From Massilia sp. KIM (GTDB lineage: Bacteria > Pseudomonadota > Gammaproteobacteria > Burkholderiales > Burkholderiaceae_D), in assembly GCF_002007115.1 (NCBI RefSeq), contig NZ_MVAD01000001.1, positions 2,914,001 through 2,978,000 on the forward strand: a DNA stretch of 64,000 bases. The letters run 5' to 3'. The notes under the pieces are model-generated. The model did not search any database and was not told where the DNA came from. It saw only the letters and a list, made by a program, of their open reading frames with translations. Both the position numbers and the translations under genes were made by a program. This document shows positions 20,308-29,981 of the stretch, piece by piece (the stretch's first letter is position 1; each line of letters begins with the position of its first letter).

Positions 20308-21723
20308 TTACGACGAGTAGTACATGTCGAATTCGGCCGGGTGCGGAGTCATGCGCATGCGCTGCACTTCCTGCATCTTCAGGTCGATGTAGGCGTCGAT
20401 CATGCTGTCGCTGAACACGCCGCCGCGGGTCAAGAACTCGCGGTCCTTGTCCAGGGCTTCCAGGGCTTCTTCCAGCGAGGCGCACACGGTCGGGATCAGC
20501 TTGTCTTCTTCCGGCGGCAGGTGGTACAGGTCCTTGGTCGCGGCTTCGCCCGGGTGGATCTTGTTCTGGATGCCGTCCAGGCCGGCCATCAGCAGGGCGG
20601 CGAAGCACAGGTAGACGTTGGCCAGCGGATCCGGGAAGCGGGTCTCGATGCGGCGGCCCTTCGGGTTCGCCACGTGCGGGATGCGGATCGAGGCCGAGCG
20701 GTTGCGTGCCGAGTAGGCCAGCTTGACCGGGGCTTCGAAGCCAGGCACCAGGCGCTTGTACGAGTTGGTGCCCGGGTTGGTGATCGCGTTCAGGGCGCGT
20801 GCGTGCTTGATGATGCCGCCGATGTAGAACAGCGCGGTTTCCGACAGGCCGGCATAGCCGTCGCCTGCGAACAGGTTCTTGCCATCCTTCCAGATCGACT
20901 GGTGCACGTGCATGCCCGAGCCGTTGTCGCCGGCCATGGGCTTGGGCATGAAGGTCGCGGTCTTGCCGTAGCTGTGGGCCACGTTCCAGATCACGTACTT
21001 CAGGTTCTGGGTCCAGTCGGCGCGCTCGACCAGGGTCGAGAACTTGGTGCCGAGTTCGTTCTGGCCGGCGCCCGCCACTTCGTGGTGGTGCACTTCGACC
21101 GGGATGCCCATCGATTCGAGGATCAGCGACATTTCCGAACGCATGTCCTGGAAGCTGTCGACCGGCGGGACCGGGAAGTAGCCGCCCTTGACGGTCGGAC
21201 GGTGGCCGCTGTTGCCGCCTTCGATTTCCTTGTCGGTCGACCAGGAGGCTTCATCCGAATCGATCTTGACGAAGCAGCCCGACATGTCGATCTTCCAGCG
21301 GACCGAGTCGAAGATGAAGAATTCCGGTTCCGGGCCGAAGTAGGCGGTGTCGCCGATGCCCGAGGATTTCAGGTAGGCTTCGGCGCGCTTGGCGATCGAG
21401 CGCGGGTCGCGGTCGTAGCCCTTGCCGTCCGACGGTTCGATCACGTCGCACTGCATGAACAGGGTGGTCTCTTCCATGAAGGGGTCGAGATTGGCGGTGT
21501 TCGGGTCCGGCAGCAGGAGCATGTCCGAGGCTTCGATACCTTTCCAGCCGGCGATCGACGAGCCGTCGAAGGCGTGGCCCGACTCGAATTTGTCGAGGTC
21601 GAAGTGCGACACGGGCACGGTCACGTGCTGTTCCTTGCCGCGGGTATCGGCGAAGCGTAAATCAACGAACTTGACTTCGTTGTCCTTAACCATCTGCATT
21701 ACGTCTGCGGCGGTCTTTGCCAT
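20308..21723 (-). CDS. glnA: Glutamine synthetase type I
   Basis: 471 residues. It makes glutamine from glutamate, ammonium and ATP, and forms a cytosolic dodecamer. The beta-grasp domain contains [12 protein letters not shown] and metal motifs include [23 protein letters not shown] and [10 protein letters not shown]. The adenylylation site Tyr400 sits in [10 protein letters not shown], so activity should be controlled by GlnE. AGGAG lies 8 bp upstream of the ATG. A sigma-54 promoter and NtrC site precede it, and ntrBC follow it. Confidence 0.98.
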   Translation of the reverse strand: MAKTAADVMQMVKDNEVKFVDLRFADTRGKEQHVTVPVSHFDLDKFESGHAFDGSSIAGWKGIEASDMLLLPDPNTANLDPFMEETTLFMQCDVIEPSDGKGYDRDPRSIAKRAEAYLKSSGIGDTAYFGPEPEFFIFDSVRWKIDMSGCFVKIDSDEASWSTDKEIEGGNSGHRPTVKGGYFPVPPVDSFQDMRSEMSLILESMGIPVEVHHHEVAGAGQNELGTKFSTLVERADWTQNLKYVIWNVAHSYGKTATFMPKPMAGDNGSGMHVHQSIWKDGKNLFAGDGYAGLSETALFYIGGIIKHARALNAITNPGTNSYKRLVPGFEAPVKLAYSARNRSASIRIPHVANPKGRRIETRFPDPLANVYLCFAALLMAGLDGIQNKIHPGEAATKDLYHLPPEEDKLIPTVCASLEEALEALDKDREFLTRGGVFSDSMIDAYIDLKMQEVQRMRMTPHPAEFDMYYSS

Positions 21724-21783
21724 TCGGAATCTCCTAGTTGAAAAGGGGGTGTCGCCTGTGAAACGACCACTTGGCTTGTGTTA

Positions 21784-21801
21784 AAGCAGGAACCATGCCA
21801 A
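21784..21801 (-). promoter_or_regulatory. Sigma-54 (-24/-12) promoter of glnA
   Basis: On the minus strand the sequence reads TTGGCATGGTTCCTGCTT. It has the GG (21799-21798) and GC (21787-21786) dinucleotides exactly 10 bp apart. The expected transcript start is near 21774, about 50 bp before the glnA start codon. Confidence 0.75.
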
Positions 21802-21908
21802 GTTCTGCGCATGAGCAAATGCGCAATTCGTTCTTTGGAAACGAGCGAGTTTACCCATAAAATTGCTGCAAGCGGATGTCTTGCCTATTTTTCAGGCTGC
21901 AATAGCCG

Positions 21909-21925
21909 CGCACCATCTTGGTGCA
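21909..21925 (-). promoter_or_regulatory. NtrC binding site upstream of glnA
   Basis: GCACCATCTTGGTGC at 21910-21924 has the dyad GCACC-N5-GGTGC of NtrC enhancer sites. It lies about 140 bp upstream of the predicted sigma-54 start, the classical enhancer distance. A weaker half-site (GCACCA) lies at about 21939. The divergent rhodanese gene begins 90 bp on the other side. Confidence 0.75.
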
Positions 21926-22013
21926 ATCCATGCGCGACGCACCACGGCAGGGCAGCATACACTGATCCACGATGGTGCATCGCACCCTTTTGCTCGCACA
22001 CGGACGGACTATC

Positions 22014-22469
22014 ATGACTCCCGAACAAATTCTCGAAGCGGCAAACCAGCGTGCCACCGGCCAGCCCTATGCAGGCGCCGTGACGCCGCAGGAAGCCTTC
22101 GCCCTGCTCCAGGCCGATCCGCGGGTCAAGCTGGTGGATGTACGCACCAATGCCGAGCGCGACTGGGTCGGCCGGGTGGCGGTGCCGGACGCCCAGCACG
22201 TGGCGGTGCAGTGGGCGACCTACCCGGGCGGGGCGCCGAATCCCGAATTCGGTGCACAGCTCGAGCAGGTGGCGCGCAAGGATGAGGTGCTGCTGTTCCT
22301 GTGCCGCTCGGGGGTGCGCTCGCGCCATAGCGCGCGGGTGGCGACGGAGCTGGGTTTTGCCCAGTCGTACGACATTCTCGAAGGCTTCGAGGGCGATAAG
22401 GATGCCGAGGGGCACCGCAAGACGATTGGGGGGTGGTGCAAGGCGGGGTTGCCGTGGGTGGGGGCTTGA
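22014..22469 (+). CDS. Rhodanese-like protein
   Basis: 151 residues, a single rhodanese domain. The active-site loop is LCRSGVRSRHSA with catalytic Cys97. The N-terminal CH2A-like KLVDVRTNAERDWVG block is present. It transfers sulfane sulfur; the physiological acceptor is unknown. No signal peptide, so cytosolic. It starts 290 bp from divergent glnA, with the NtrC-like site between them, which could affect both genes. Confidence 0.88.
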   Translation: MTPEQILEAANQRATGQPYAGAVTPQEAFALLQADPRVKLVDVRTNAERDWVGRVAVPDAQHVAVQWATYPGGAPNPEFGAQLEQVARKDEVLLFLCRSGVRSRHSARVATELGFAQSYDILEGFEGDKDAEGHRKTIGGWCKAGLPWVGA

Positions 22470-22489
22470 GGCGCTAGTGGCCGGTTGAG

Positions 22490-22606
22490 AAACTTGGGTT
22501 CCCGCCTGCGCGGGAACGACGGTCTTCTGGCTTGCCACTACGTTTACGTCGGTCTTTACCTCTAGCTGCAAAACCGTCATTCCCGCGTAGGCGGGAATCC
22601 AAGTTT
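22490..22606. repeat. Intergenic inverted-repeat (BIME/REP-like) element, copy 2
   Basis: Arms at 22490-22523 and 22571-22606 in the opposite relative orientation to copy 1: AACTTGGG edges point outward and GTCAT edges inward. Each arm contains a TTCCCGC...GCGGGAA hairpin. It lies between the converging rhodanese and TAXI genes. Confidence 0.88.
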
Positions 22607-22626
22607 GCTTGCAAACCTTCAGCGCA

Positions 22627-23961
22627 TCACTGCGCCCCCACCATCACCCGCTTGCGCACGATATTGATATGACTGCGCAGCCCATACAGCGCATCCGCAA
22701 ACGCCAGCGGAATCGAAATATGGTTCACGCTCTCCTCGATCTCATCGAGCCTGCGCAGCAGGTCCTTGCGCACCACTTCCTTCTTCTCCCCTTCCGCCCG
22801 CTCCAGCATCTGCTCCACCGCGCGCAGCTCGCCATACCAGCGGTAGATGCGCGACCTCACCCGCCACACGTACAGCGGCGGCACGATCTTCGATAAGGGA
22901 ATCAGGAGCGCCGCCAGCGCCACCGCCACCACGCCCAGCCGGTCCAGCAAATTGGCCAGCCAGAAGCTCAGGTAGCGCTGCAGGAAGGGCGGCCCGTCGC
23001 GGTAGTAGCGCGCCGCCTCCGCCGCCACCGGGATCTCGGTGTACTTGGGCGAGGGGAACTGCCCCTGCTGCTGGAACCAGCCGGTCTTGCCGTGGATCTC
23101 GTGGGCCGCCTTGACGAACAGCCCCACCAGGGCCGGATGCAGCTCCTCGCGCGCGACCAGGGTCGCGGTGGGCGCGATCAGGTGGTAGTCCTGGGCCGGG
23201 ATGTTGCGCCCCAGGTCGACGATCCCGCGCGGCAGCACCACGTGGGTCAGGAAAGGCAGGCGCCGGGTATAGGCCTCGGCCTGCGAGAAATCGAACAGCC
23301 GGATGCCCGGGGTCTGCAGCAGCATCTGGATCAGCGGCGCCTCGGGCGCGGAACTGAACACCAGGCCGTCGATGCGGCCCTCCAGCAAGGCCATGGTGGC
23401 CGGGGTGTTTTCCAGGTCGCCGATGCGCAGCGCGGCCGGATCGATGCCGTTCACGTCCAGCACCTGGCGGAACAGGCGCGGCACGCCCGTGCCTTCCGGC
23501 CCCAGGTTAATGCGCTTGCCCTTGAGGTCGGTGAGCTTGGCCACCCCAGCGCCCTCGCGCAGGAACAGCCAGACCGGTTCGGTGAACAGGCTGCCCAGCG
23601 AGACCAGGCCCAGGCGCGCGGCCTGCCCGTCCTCGGTGGAACCGCTTTGCACGAAGGCGATGTCGGCCTCGCCGCGCTCCAGGCGGCCGAGGTTGTCGAG
23701 CGAGCCGAGCGAAGGCTGGAGCTCGACCCGGATCTCGTCGCGCGCCAGGATCGCGGCGTACTGCTTGCCGAATTGCTCGTAGGCGCTGTTCTCCTGGCCG
23801 GTGGCCAGGCGCAGGCTGCGCGGCGGGGCCGGATCGACCCACCAGTAGGCCACCACCAGCGCCGCCAGCACCAAGAGGATGGTGGGGCCGGAGGCGACCA
23901 GCAGGTCGCGCAGCGACACGAAACTGAAGCTGCGCACCTTGGTGACGGCGCGCCCCACCAC
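22627..23961 (-). CDS. TAXI-family solute-binding-like membrane protein
   Basis: 444 residues from a GTG at 23961 with GGGAAGG just upstream (another GTG follows at 23958). A membrane anchor (about 15-38) leads into a TAXI domain with SLRLATGQENSAYEQFG near 50-66 and GPEGTGVPRL. A second membrane segment (LGVVAVALAALLIPL) near 340-360 and a cytoplasmic helical tail follow. TAXI proteins normally bind substrate for TRAP transporters, but no permease is nearby. This anchored form with a C-terminal extension probably senses or scaffolds rather than delivers. It lies 11 bp downstream of the penicillin-binding protein gene. Function unproven. Confidence 0.85.
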   Translation of the reverse strand: MVGRAVTKVRSFSFVSLRDLLVASGPTILLVLAALVVAYWWVDPAPPRSLRLATGQENSAYEQFGKQYAAILARDEIRVELQPSLGSLDNLGRLERGEADIAFVQSGSTEDGQAARLGLVSLGSLFTEPVWLFLREGAGVAKLTDLKGKRINLGPEGTGVPRLFRQVLDVNGIDPAALRIGDLENTPATMALLEGRIDGLVFSSAPEAPLIQMLLQTPGIRLFDFSQAEAYTRRLPFLTHVVLPRGIVDLGRNIPAQDYHLIAPTATLVAREELHPALVGLFVKAAHEIHGKTGWFQQQGQFPSPKYTEIPVAAEAARYYRDGPPFLQRYLSFWLANLLDRLGVVAVALAALLIPLSKIVPPLYVWRVRSRIYRWYGELRAVEQMLERAEGEKKEVVRKDLLRRLDEIEESVNHISIPLAFADALYGLRSHINIVRKRVMVGAQ

Positions 23962-23972
23962 GCCCTTCCCGC

Positions 23973-26900
23973 TCAACGGACGCAGGCGCGGCGCGGGGCC
24001 GCAGGCAGGGGCAAGGGACCGGCCAGCACTTCCTCGCCCGGCGCGGCGCCGGTCTGGTCGGGTTTTGGCGGCGCCACCAGGCCCGGCACCGTGGTCATCG
24101 GGTTGCCGCCGGCGCCGTCGCCGATGATCGGCATCAGGCTCGGCGCCAGGTTGGCCAGCAACTGCACCGGCAGCGCGCTGGTGAAGTCGTAGTTGCCCGA
24201 CTGCGGGCCGTGCACATAGGCGGTCATGCTGCCGAAGTAACGCTCGCCGATGTTGAAGACGAAGGTCGCCGAGCGGTTCACGTAGCGCGACTCGATCACC
24301 CGGCCGCCGCGCGCATAGACCTCGAAGCGCTGGTCGCCGGTGCCGGTCTTGCCGCCCACCGCGATCACGCTGCCGTCCGGCAGGGTGAAGGCGGTCTTGA
24401 CGCGCTTGGCGGTGCCGTCCGAGACCACGCCGCGGATGGCGTCGGCTACGGCGCGCGCGACTTCCGGCGCCAGCACCTGCTCGCCGCCGCCGGCCTTGTT
24501 GCGCCGGACCAGGGTCTCGTAAGGCGTGTCCTTGGCGAAGTGCAGCGAATCGATGCGCTCCACCGGTTTGCGCAGGCCGCCGTTGACGATGATGCCCATC
24601 AGCTCGGCCAGCGCGGCCGGCCGGTCGGCCGAGGCGCCCAGGGTGGTCGCATACGAGGGCACCAGCGAGTCGAAGGGGTAGCCCATCTTCTTCCACTGGG
24701 CGTGGATCTTGAGGAAGGCTTCCACTTCCAGCAGGCCGGCGATGCGCTTGTCCTGGGCATGCTTGCGGTGGGTCTTGAACAGCCAGCTGTAGACTTCCTG
24801 GCGCTCGCGGACGCTGGCCTCGGTGACCTCGGTCCAGCCGGCCTTCGGGTGGGTGCGCAGATAGCTCACCAGCCACAGTTCGAGCGGGTGCACCGAAGCC
24901 ACGTAGCCGCGGTCGGCCAGCGACATGTTCTTCGGATCGTACATCTCGTACATCTTCGGAATGCGCTCGGGATCGACTTCGTTCGAGGACGGCAGCGACT
25001 TGTCGATGAACTCGGCGAACTGGGCCATGGTCGCGTTCGGCGCCACGGTGCGGTAGGCCGCCGCCAGTTTCGAGGCCAGCGGACGCACGCCGGAGAACAG
25101 CAGCTGCTCGACCTCGGCCGGGGTCTTGCCCTTGTACTTGTTCCAGAACTTGGCGAGGAAGACCTTGCCTTCGGCGTCGGCGAAGCGCGCCAGGTAGTCG
25201 GCGCGGCGCGGGTCGTCGGCGTCGGCCAGCAGCTGGGCCGAGGAGCCCGGCAGCTGGAACATGTAGTAGCGCACCACGTCGCGCATCATGCGCACGAACA
25301 CCAGGTTGGTCGACTGGCGCAGCGCCTCGTGCACCGTCATGATCTTGCTGTTGTCGAGCTTGCTGAAGTTGCCGAAGGTGTGCAGGCCGCCGCCGGTGAA
25401 GAAGGCTTCGCCGGGGTTGGCCGAGTACCTGCGCTCCATCGCTGCGGCCAGCATCGGCGCCAGGCCGCGGTCGGCGCCGTCCGGCAGGTTCATGAAGTAC
25501 TCGACCGCCCATTGCGACATGCGGTCTTTCGGATCGATGTTCACGCCGTGCAGGCCGATCTTGTCCATCGGCTCGTAGCGCTTGTGCAGCTGGTCGACGA
25601 TGTCGAGATAGGTCACCAGGGTGCGCAGCTTGGCGGTCGAACCGAGGTCGAGCTTGGCGCCCTCGTTGATGTCCAGGGGCTGGTCGTAGTTGTCGGTCTG
25701 GACCCGCAGGTAGTTGACGTGCTCGCCGCGCTCCATCAGGGTGAAGCTGTACACCACCTGGGCCGGGTCGCCGTTGCCGAGCAGGCCCTTGCCGGTCAGG
25801 CCGGTGGCCGCCGCGTGTTCCGGGTCGGACATCTGGCGCAGCGCGCTGGTGACGGCCTGCTGCACCTGGGCGTCCAGGGTCGAGACCACCGACAGGTCGA
25901 GGCGGTCGATGTTGTACAGGCGGTTATCGCCGATCAGGTAGCCGAGGTGGTTGCGCACCGCGTTGGCGGCCTTGCGCGACACGAAGGCGTCGGCCGGCGG
26001 CGGCGCCACGCCCGAGCCCTGGGCCGGGTGCAGCTGGACCTTGAGGGCGGCGTCGCGCAGCTGGGGCGAGATCACGCCGGCCTGGGCCAGCACGCGCAGG
26101 TGGCTGTTGGTCAGGGTTTCGAGGTCGTTCTCGCCCGCGCCCAGGTAATAGGCCGGGCGGCGCTGGGCGATCATCAGCGACAGCGCTTCCTTGTAGGCCA
26201 GCACGGCCTCGGGGCTGGTCATCGGACCCTTGAGCATGGCGTTGACCTTGTCGAAGTCGCGGCCGTACCAGACCCACAGGCCGTCGCCGATGCCGTTCAC
26301 TTCGCCATAGCCGAGCTTGGCCGACAGCGGCACCGTGTTCAGGTAGTCGATCACGATGCGGCGCCGCGCCTTGGTGGTGTCCTCGCCATCCTGGTAGGAA
26401 CGCAGGGTGGCCGAGGCCATCTGGATCAGCTTGTCGCCCAGGGAGCTGGTGCGCCCTTCCGGCGAGTGGCGGTACTTCTCGATCTGGGTCGCCAGGGTCG
26501 AGCCGCCGGCCACGCGGCCTTCGCCGCCCAGGCCGACGCTGGACAGGGTCTTGTCGAACACCGCCTTCGAGAAGCGGTCCCATTCGACCGCCGGATTACG
26601 GCGCGGGTATTTGGGGTCGAGCAGTTCGCGGTTCTCGATGAACAGCAGGCTTTGCACCAGCAGCGCAGGCGCATCCTCGAACTTGTGATAGTAGCGCTCA
26701 GGGAAGCGCGAGGCGAACAGGGGCTCGTTGCGGCAGTCGAGGATCTCGAGGCCGACCTTGGTCTTCTCGTGGAAGGTCGGATAAAGGCCCATGTCGGTGT
26801 ATTCGACCATCTTGGGCGACATGCGGGCCTGGGCCGCGATGGCGTAATCGCGCGCCTTGAGCTTGTCGAGGTAGTGCGGCAGGCTGGCGTAGCCGAGCCG

Positions 26901-27305
26901 GGTGTCGTAGGGGCTCGCGGCCGGGAAGCGGATCGCGTCGCTGGGGCCCTTCTCGACCCGGAACGTGAGGTCGTCGGCCATCTCGGCGAAGATCTTGGCC
27001 TGCAGGCGCGAAGTACGCATCTCGAGCGCGCCCCAGGCGGCCAACAGGGCCGCCAGCGCGGCCGAGCCGAGGAAGAGCCACAGCTTCCAGCGGCGCTTGC
27101 GCGGCGCCGGTTCGGGCGCGCCGGCGCCGCCGCCCGGGGCGCCGCCCAGGTGGGGATAGGCTTCGACCAGCGGCACGTCGCTGCCGCCGTTCGCGGCGAG
27201 CGCGGGCGCGGCGGACGCGGCCATGGGAGCAGCGGGGCGATCGCGCCACCTGCCGAAGACTTCGAAGATACTGCTGGGCCGTCCTAAACGGCGGATACTT
27301 TCCAT
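23973..27305 (-). CDS. Class A penicillin-binding protein (glycosyltransferase/transpeptidase)
   Basis: 1110 residues, longer than the usual 750-880. A cytoplasmic Pro/Ala/Gly-rich head (1-70) and a membrane anchor (73-92) come first. The GT51 domain has catalytic Glu224 (FIENRE) and GGSTLATQ at 267-274. The transpeptidase has Ser556-x-x-Lys559 (GSTAK), STN at 665-667 and KTGT at 986-989. About 320 residues separate the last two motifs, pointing to a large insertion around 680-870. It polymerises and crosslinks peptidoglycan in the periplasm. It is probably cotranscribed with the TAXI-like protein. Confidence 0.92.
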   Translation of the reverse strand: MESIRRLGRPSSIFEVFGRWRDRPAAPMAASAAPALAANGGSDVPLVEAYPHLGGAPGGGAGAPEPAPRKRRWKLWLFLGSAALAALLAAWGALEMRTSRLQAKIFAEMADDLTFRVEKGPSDAIRFPAASPYDTRLGYASLPHYLDKLKARDYAIAAQARMSPKMVEYTDMGLYPTFHEKTKVGLEILDCRNEPLFASRFPERYYHKFEDAPALLVQSLLFIENRELLDPKYPRRNPAVEWDRFSKAVFDKTLSSVGLGGEGRVAGGSTLATQIEKYRHSPEGRTSSLGDKLIQMASATLRSYQDGEDTTKARRRIVIDYLNTVPLSAKLGYGEVNGIGDGLWVWYGRDFDKVNAMLKGPMTSPEAVLAYKEALSLMIAQRRPAYYLGAGENDLETLTNSHLRVLAQAGVISPQLRDAALKVQLHPAQGSGVAPPPADAFVSRKAANAVRNHLGYLIGDNRLYNIDRLDLSVVSTLDAQVQQAVTSALRQMSDPEHAAATGLTGKGLLGNGDPAQVVYSFTLMERGEHVNYLRVQTDNYDQPLDINEGAKLDLGSTAKLRTLVTYLDIVDQLHKRYEPMDKIGLHGVNIDPKDRMSQWAVEYFMNLPDGADRGLAPMLAAAMERRYSANPGEAFFTGGGLHTFGNFSKLDNSKIMTVHEALRQSTNLVFVRMMRDVVRYYMFQLPGSSAQLLADADDPRRADYLARFADAEGKVFLAKFWNKYKGKTPAEVEQLLFSGVRPLASKLAAAYRTVAPNATMAQFAEFIDKSLPSSNEVDPERIPKMYEMYDPKNMSLADRGYVASVHPLELWLVSYLRTHPKAGWTEVTEASVRERQEVYSWLFKTHRKHAQDKRIAGLLEVEAFLKIHAQWKKMGYPFDSLVPSYATTLGASADRPAALAELMGIIVNGGLRKPVERIDSLHFAKDTPYETLVRRNKAGGGEQVLAPEVARAVADAIRGVVSDGTAKRVKTAFTLPDGSVIAVGGKTGTGDQRFEVYARGGRVIESRYVNRSATFVFNIGERYFGSMTAYVHGPQSGNYDFTSALPVQLLANLAPSLMPIIGDGAGGNPMTTVPGLVAPPKPDQTGAAPGEEVLAGPLPLPAAPRRACVR

Positions 27306-27579
27306 GATGGCTTAACCGGTTTGATTCGTTATGCTTGCAATCCCCGCCAACCTGCTCGCCATCTTGTTGCTGCTGGTCTGTTCGAGTGATTGAAATCGTC
27401 GTAAGTTCGCAAAAATTCGGCGGTGCGATCCCACTCCAGATGGCGCCGTCCACAAGCAATATTCCACCACATCAATACGACACGCGCGAGACACGGTTTA
27501 ACAATTTTGATGTGCGTGGAGTATTTTCGCAAAAAAACAACGGACCGCCGGGCGAGGCGATATCGGTGTGACATGAGAC

Positions 27580-28365
27580 TTATACAGACTGAAATTCGGC
27601 GCCGAGGCGGGCGAGCTCGGCGCACATGGCGGCAAAGGCCGCTTCCACCGCATCCGGCCTGCCTTTCACGCCCAGTTCGATGTGGCGGCGGGTCTCGGCG
27701 TCGCCCACGCTCGGCAGGCTGAACACGCGCACGCCGTCGAACTCGCGCTGCAGGCGCTCCATCAAAGGAGTGAGCGCGGCCTCCGCCTGTTCATAGACCA
27801 GCAGCGCGCGCTCGGCATGAGCGTCGCGGTGGAACAGGTCGCGGTAATGGGTGTCGAGCACCCAGGCGATCATGGGCCAGGCCATCACCGGGAAGCCCGG
27901 CACGAAATGGTGGTCGCGGATCGAGAAGCCGGCGATGCGGTTGTAGGGGTTCGGGATCAGGGCCGCGCCTTCGGGGAACTCGGCCATCTTGAGGCGTTGC
28001 AGGTTCTCCGGCAGGGAGAAGTCGGGTTCGCGGCCGGCATCGAGGGCGGTCTCGCGGATGCGTTCCTCGATGTTGCGCCTGCCTTCCGGATGCAGCAGCA
28101 GGGGCAGCCCGAGGGCCGCCGCCGCGCACTGGCGGGTGTGGTCGTCGGGCGTGGCGCCGATGCCGCCGCAGGAGAACACGGTGTCCGCGCCGGCGAAGCT
28201 GCGCCGCAGGGTGGCGGTGAGACGCGCCGGGTCGTCGCCGACAAACTCGGCCCAGGACAAGTGCAGGCCGCGCTCGGCCAGCAACTCGACCACCTTGGAA
28301 AAATGCTTGTCTTGCCGCTTGCCGGAGAGAATTTCGTCGCCGACGACGATGAGGCCGAAACCCAT
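27580..28365 (-). CDS. MoCF/CinA-type molybdopterin-binding domain protein
   Basis: 261 residues. It is a stand-alone MoaB/Mog-like domain of the CinA N-terminal type, with VVGDEILSGKRQD at 7-19 and GGIGATPDDHT at 67-77. It lacks the nicotinamide-nucleotide deamidase domain of full CinA. The biochemical role is not established for this branch. GGGAG lies 6 bp before the ATG; the longer frame is not conserved. It is transcribed away from the penicillin-binding protein region, with 274 bp of featureless sequence in between. Confidence 0.88.
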   Translation of the reverse strand: MGFGLIVVGDEILSGKRQDKHFSKVVELLAERGLHLSWAEFVGDDPARLTATLRRSFAGADTVFSCGGIGATPDDHTRQCAAAALGLPLLLHPEGRRNIEERIRETALDAGREPDFSLPENLQRLKMAEFPEGAALIPNPYNRIAGFSIRDHHFVPGFPVMAWPMIAWVLDTHYRDLFHRDAHAERALLVYEQAEAALTPLMERLQREFDGVRVFSLPSVGDAETRRHIELGVKGRPDAVEAAFAAMCAELARLGAEFQSV

Positions 28366-28469
28366 GCGCGCTCCCTGTTGTGGTACTTCCAGTGTGCCAC
28401 AGCGGACGATCCGCCGCTGATGGCGGTTCAAGGGTTAACGCGTGCCGAGGCCGTCCCGTGTACAGGACG

Positions 28470-29288
28470 CTACACGACAGACTGGACCGGTGTTTCCGCG
28501 CGCAAATCTTCCAGCGCCTGCAGGCAGTAATACTGGAACCACAGGCCGGCGAACAGGAAGATCATCACGTACAGCCAGAGCGACAGCATGGCCAGCACCG
28601 GGAACAGCACGATCGACAGGATCGCCCCGCCCATCCAGGCGATGCCGGGCAAGGCGCCGGCCAGGCCGGTGGCCAGGCCGATCGCCAGCAGCGGCAGGCG
28701 GCGCTCGCGTACCAGGCGCTTGCGTTCCTCGAGGCTGGCGTGCGCGGCCAGCGCGTCGTAGCTCATCACGCGCGAGGTGACCCAGGCCCACAGGCAGGCC
28801 TGCACCAGCCAGGCCAGCGGCGGGATCGCGTAGAGCGGCAGGGTGAGCAGCCACAGCAGCGCGAACACGGCCGTGCTGCCGACGTTCACCGCCACGCTGC
28901 CGGCGAAGCTGCCGCCCTCCTTCTTCTCCAGCTTGGGGAACTGCTTGCGGCCGACGTGGCTCTCGATGGCCGGCATCGCGGCCACGCCCATGAACAGCAG
29001 GCTGGACGCGATCATCAGCGGCAGCAGAAGCGCGATCGCCAGCAGCGGCACGACCATGACCTTGAGCATGCCCATCCCAAGGGTGGTCAACACATTGCCG
29101 CTGGTCTCGAACGCGCTGTACTCGCGGAACAAGCCGCCCAGCCAGTCGAGCAGCGGCTGCATCCCGAAGTACAGGGCCAGGCCCCACATGAACAGCGACA
29201 GCAGCAGGGGCGCGGCGGACAGCAGCAGCATGCGGCCGCTGAACTGGGCGCGCAGGGCGCGCCGGTAGGCGGTGAGGACGCCGTTCAT
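28470..29288 (-). CDS. EI24-domain integral membrane protein
   Basis: 272 residues with about five to six hydrophobic segments, for example LLLSAAPLLLSLFMWGLAL, VMVVPLLAIALLLPLMIA and LSIVLFPVLAMLSLWLYVMI. The pattern matches the EI24/CysZ-like family found next to molybdopterin-binding genes in betaproteobacteria. The family includes the sulfate transporter CysZ, but this protein is not clearly CysZ and no sulfur genes are adjacent. It is probably in the inner membrane. Confidence 0.82.
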   Translation of the reverse strand: MNGVLTAYRRALRAQFSGRMLLLSAAPLLLSLFMWGLALYFGMQPLLDWLGGLFREYSAFETSGNVLTTLGMGMLKVMVVPLLAIALLLPLMIASSLLFMGVAAMPAIESHVGRKQFPKLEKKEGGSFAGSVAVNVGSTAVFALLWLLTLPLYAIPPLAWLVQACLWAWVTSRVMSYDALAAHASLEERKRLVRERRLPLLAIGLATGLAGALPGIAWMGGAILSIVLFPVLAMLSLWLYVMIFLFAGLWFQYYCLQALEDLRAETPVQSVV

Positions 29289-29400
29289 CGGGCGCCGCCG
29301 GCTGGACGGGGACGGACGGATCGCGGCATGGCATCTCCTGTGCAGTGAACGATGCCGCCATTCTACGGGACGCGCCGCCGGGGGCGGGAGCGCGCGCTGC

Positions 29401-29430
29401 GTGACGCCCTGCCCGGGCTTGGACTACAAT
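29401..29430 (+). promoter_or_regulatory. Sigma-70-like promoter of the FKBP gene
   Basis: GTGACG at 29401-29406 and TACAAT at 29425-29430, spacer 18, ending 30 bp before the start codon. Confidence 0.5.
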
Positions 29431-29460
29431 CCTCCTTCAATTTGAACAACAAGGAAGATC

Positions 29461-29817
29461 ATGTCCACCACTACCACTGCATCCGGCCTGCAATACGAAG
29501 ACACCGTCGTCGGCAGCGGCGCCGAGGCCAAGGCTGGCCAGTACGTCACCGTCCACTACACCGGCTGGCTGCGCAACGACGACGGCAGCACCGGCGCCAA
29601 GTTCGATTCGAGCAAAGACCGCAACGATCCCTTCCAGTTCCCGCTCGGCGCAGGCCACGTGATCAAGGGCTGGGACGAAGGCGTGCAGGGCATGAAGGTC
29701 GGCGGCACCCGCCGCCTCACCATCCCGGCCAGCCTGGGCTATGGCGCGCGCGGCGCCGGCGGCGTGATCCCGCCGAACGCGACCCTGATCTTCGACGTCG
29801 AACTGCTGAACGTCTGA
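29461..29817 (+). CDS. FKBP-type peptidyl-prolyl isomerase
   Basis: 118 residues, a single FKBP domain with no signal peptide, so a cytosolic prolyl isomerase. Family motifs are VTVHYTGWL, FDSSKDRNDPF, VIKGWDEGVQGMKVGG and LGYGARGAGGVIPPNATLIF. AAGGAAG is 6 bp upstream of the ATG. Small free-standing FKBPs of this kind are common in betaproteobacteria. Confidence 0.95.
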   Translation: MSTTTTASGLQYEDTVVGSGAEAKAGQYVTVHYTGWLRNDDGSTGAKFDSSKDRNDPFQFPLGAGHVIKGWDEGVQGMKVGGTRRLTIPASLGYGARGAGGVIPPNATLIFDVELLNV

Positions 29818-29981
29818 TCGGCCGCTGTCCGCTGCCCGCCGCGGCGCCGTGCCTGCGGCGGGCATTCGAGCTTCCCCTCTAAAATGCGGCGGATTTCCCC
29901 GTCCGCGCCCTCCTCCTGCGCTAAGATGCCCCCGCCTTGCCAAGACGGCAAGCACAGCCAACCATTTACACAGGAGTTTTC

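Noticed and set aside
24210..27287. A 1025-codon plus-strand frame opposite the penicillin-binding protein
   Set aside because: Antisense shadow of a gene with all catalytic motifs on the minus strand.
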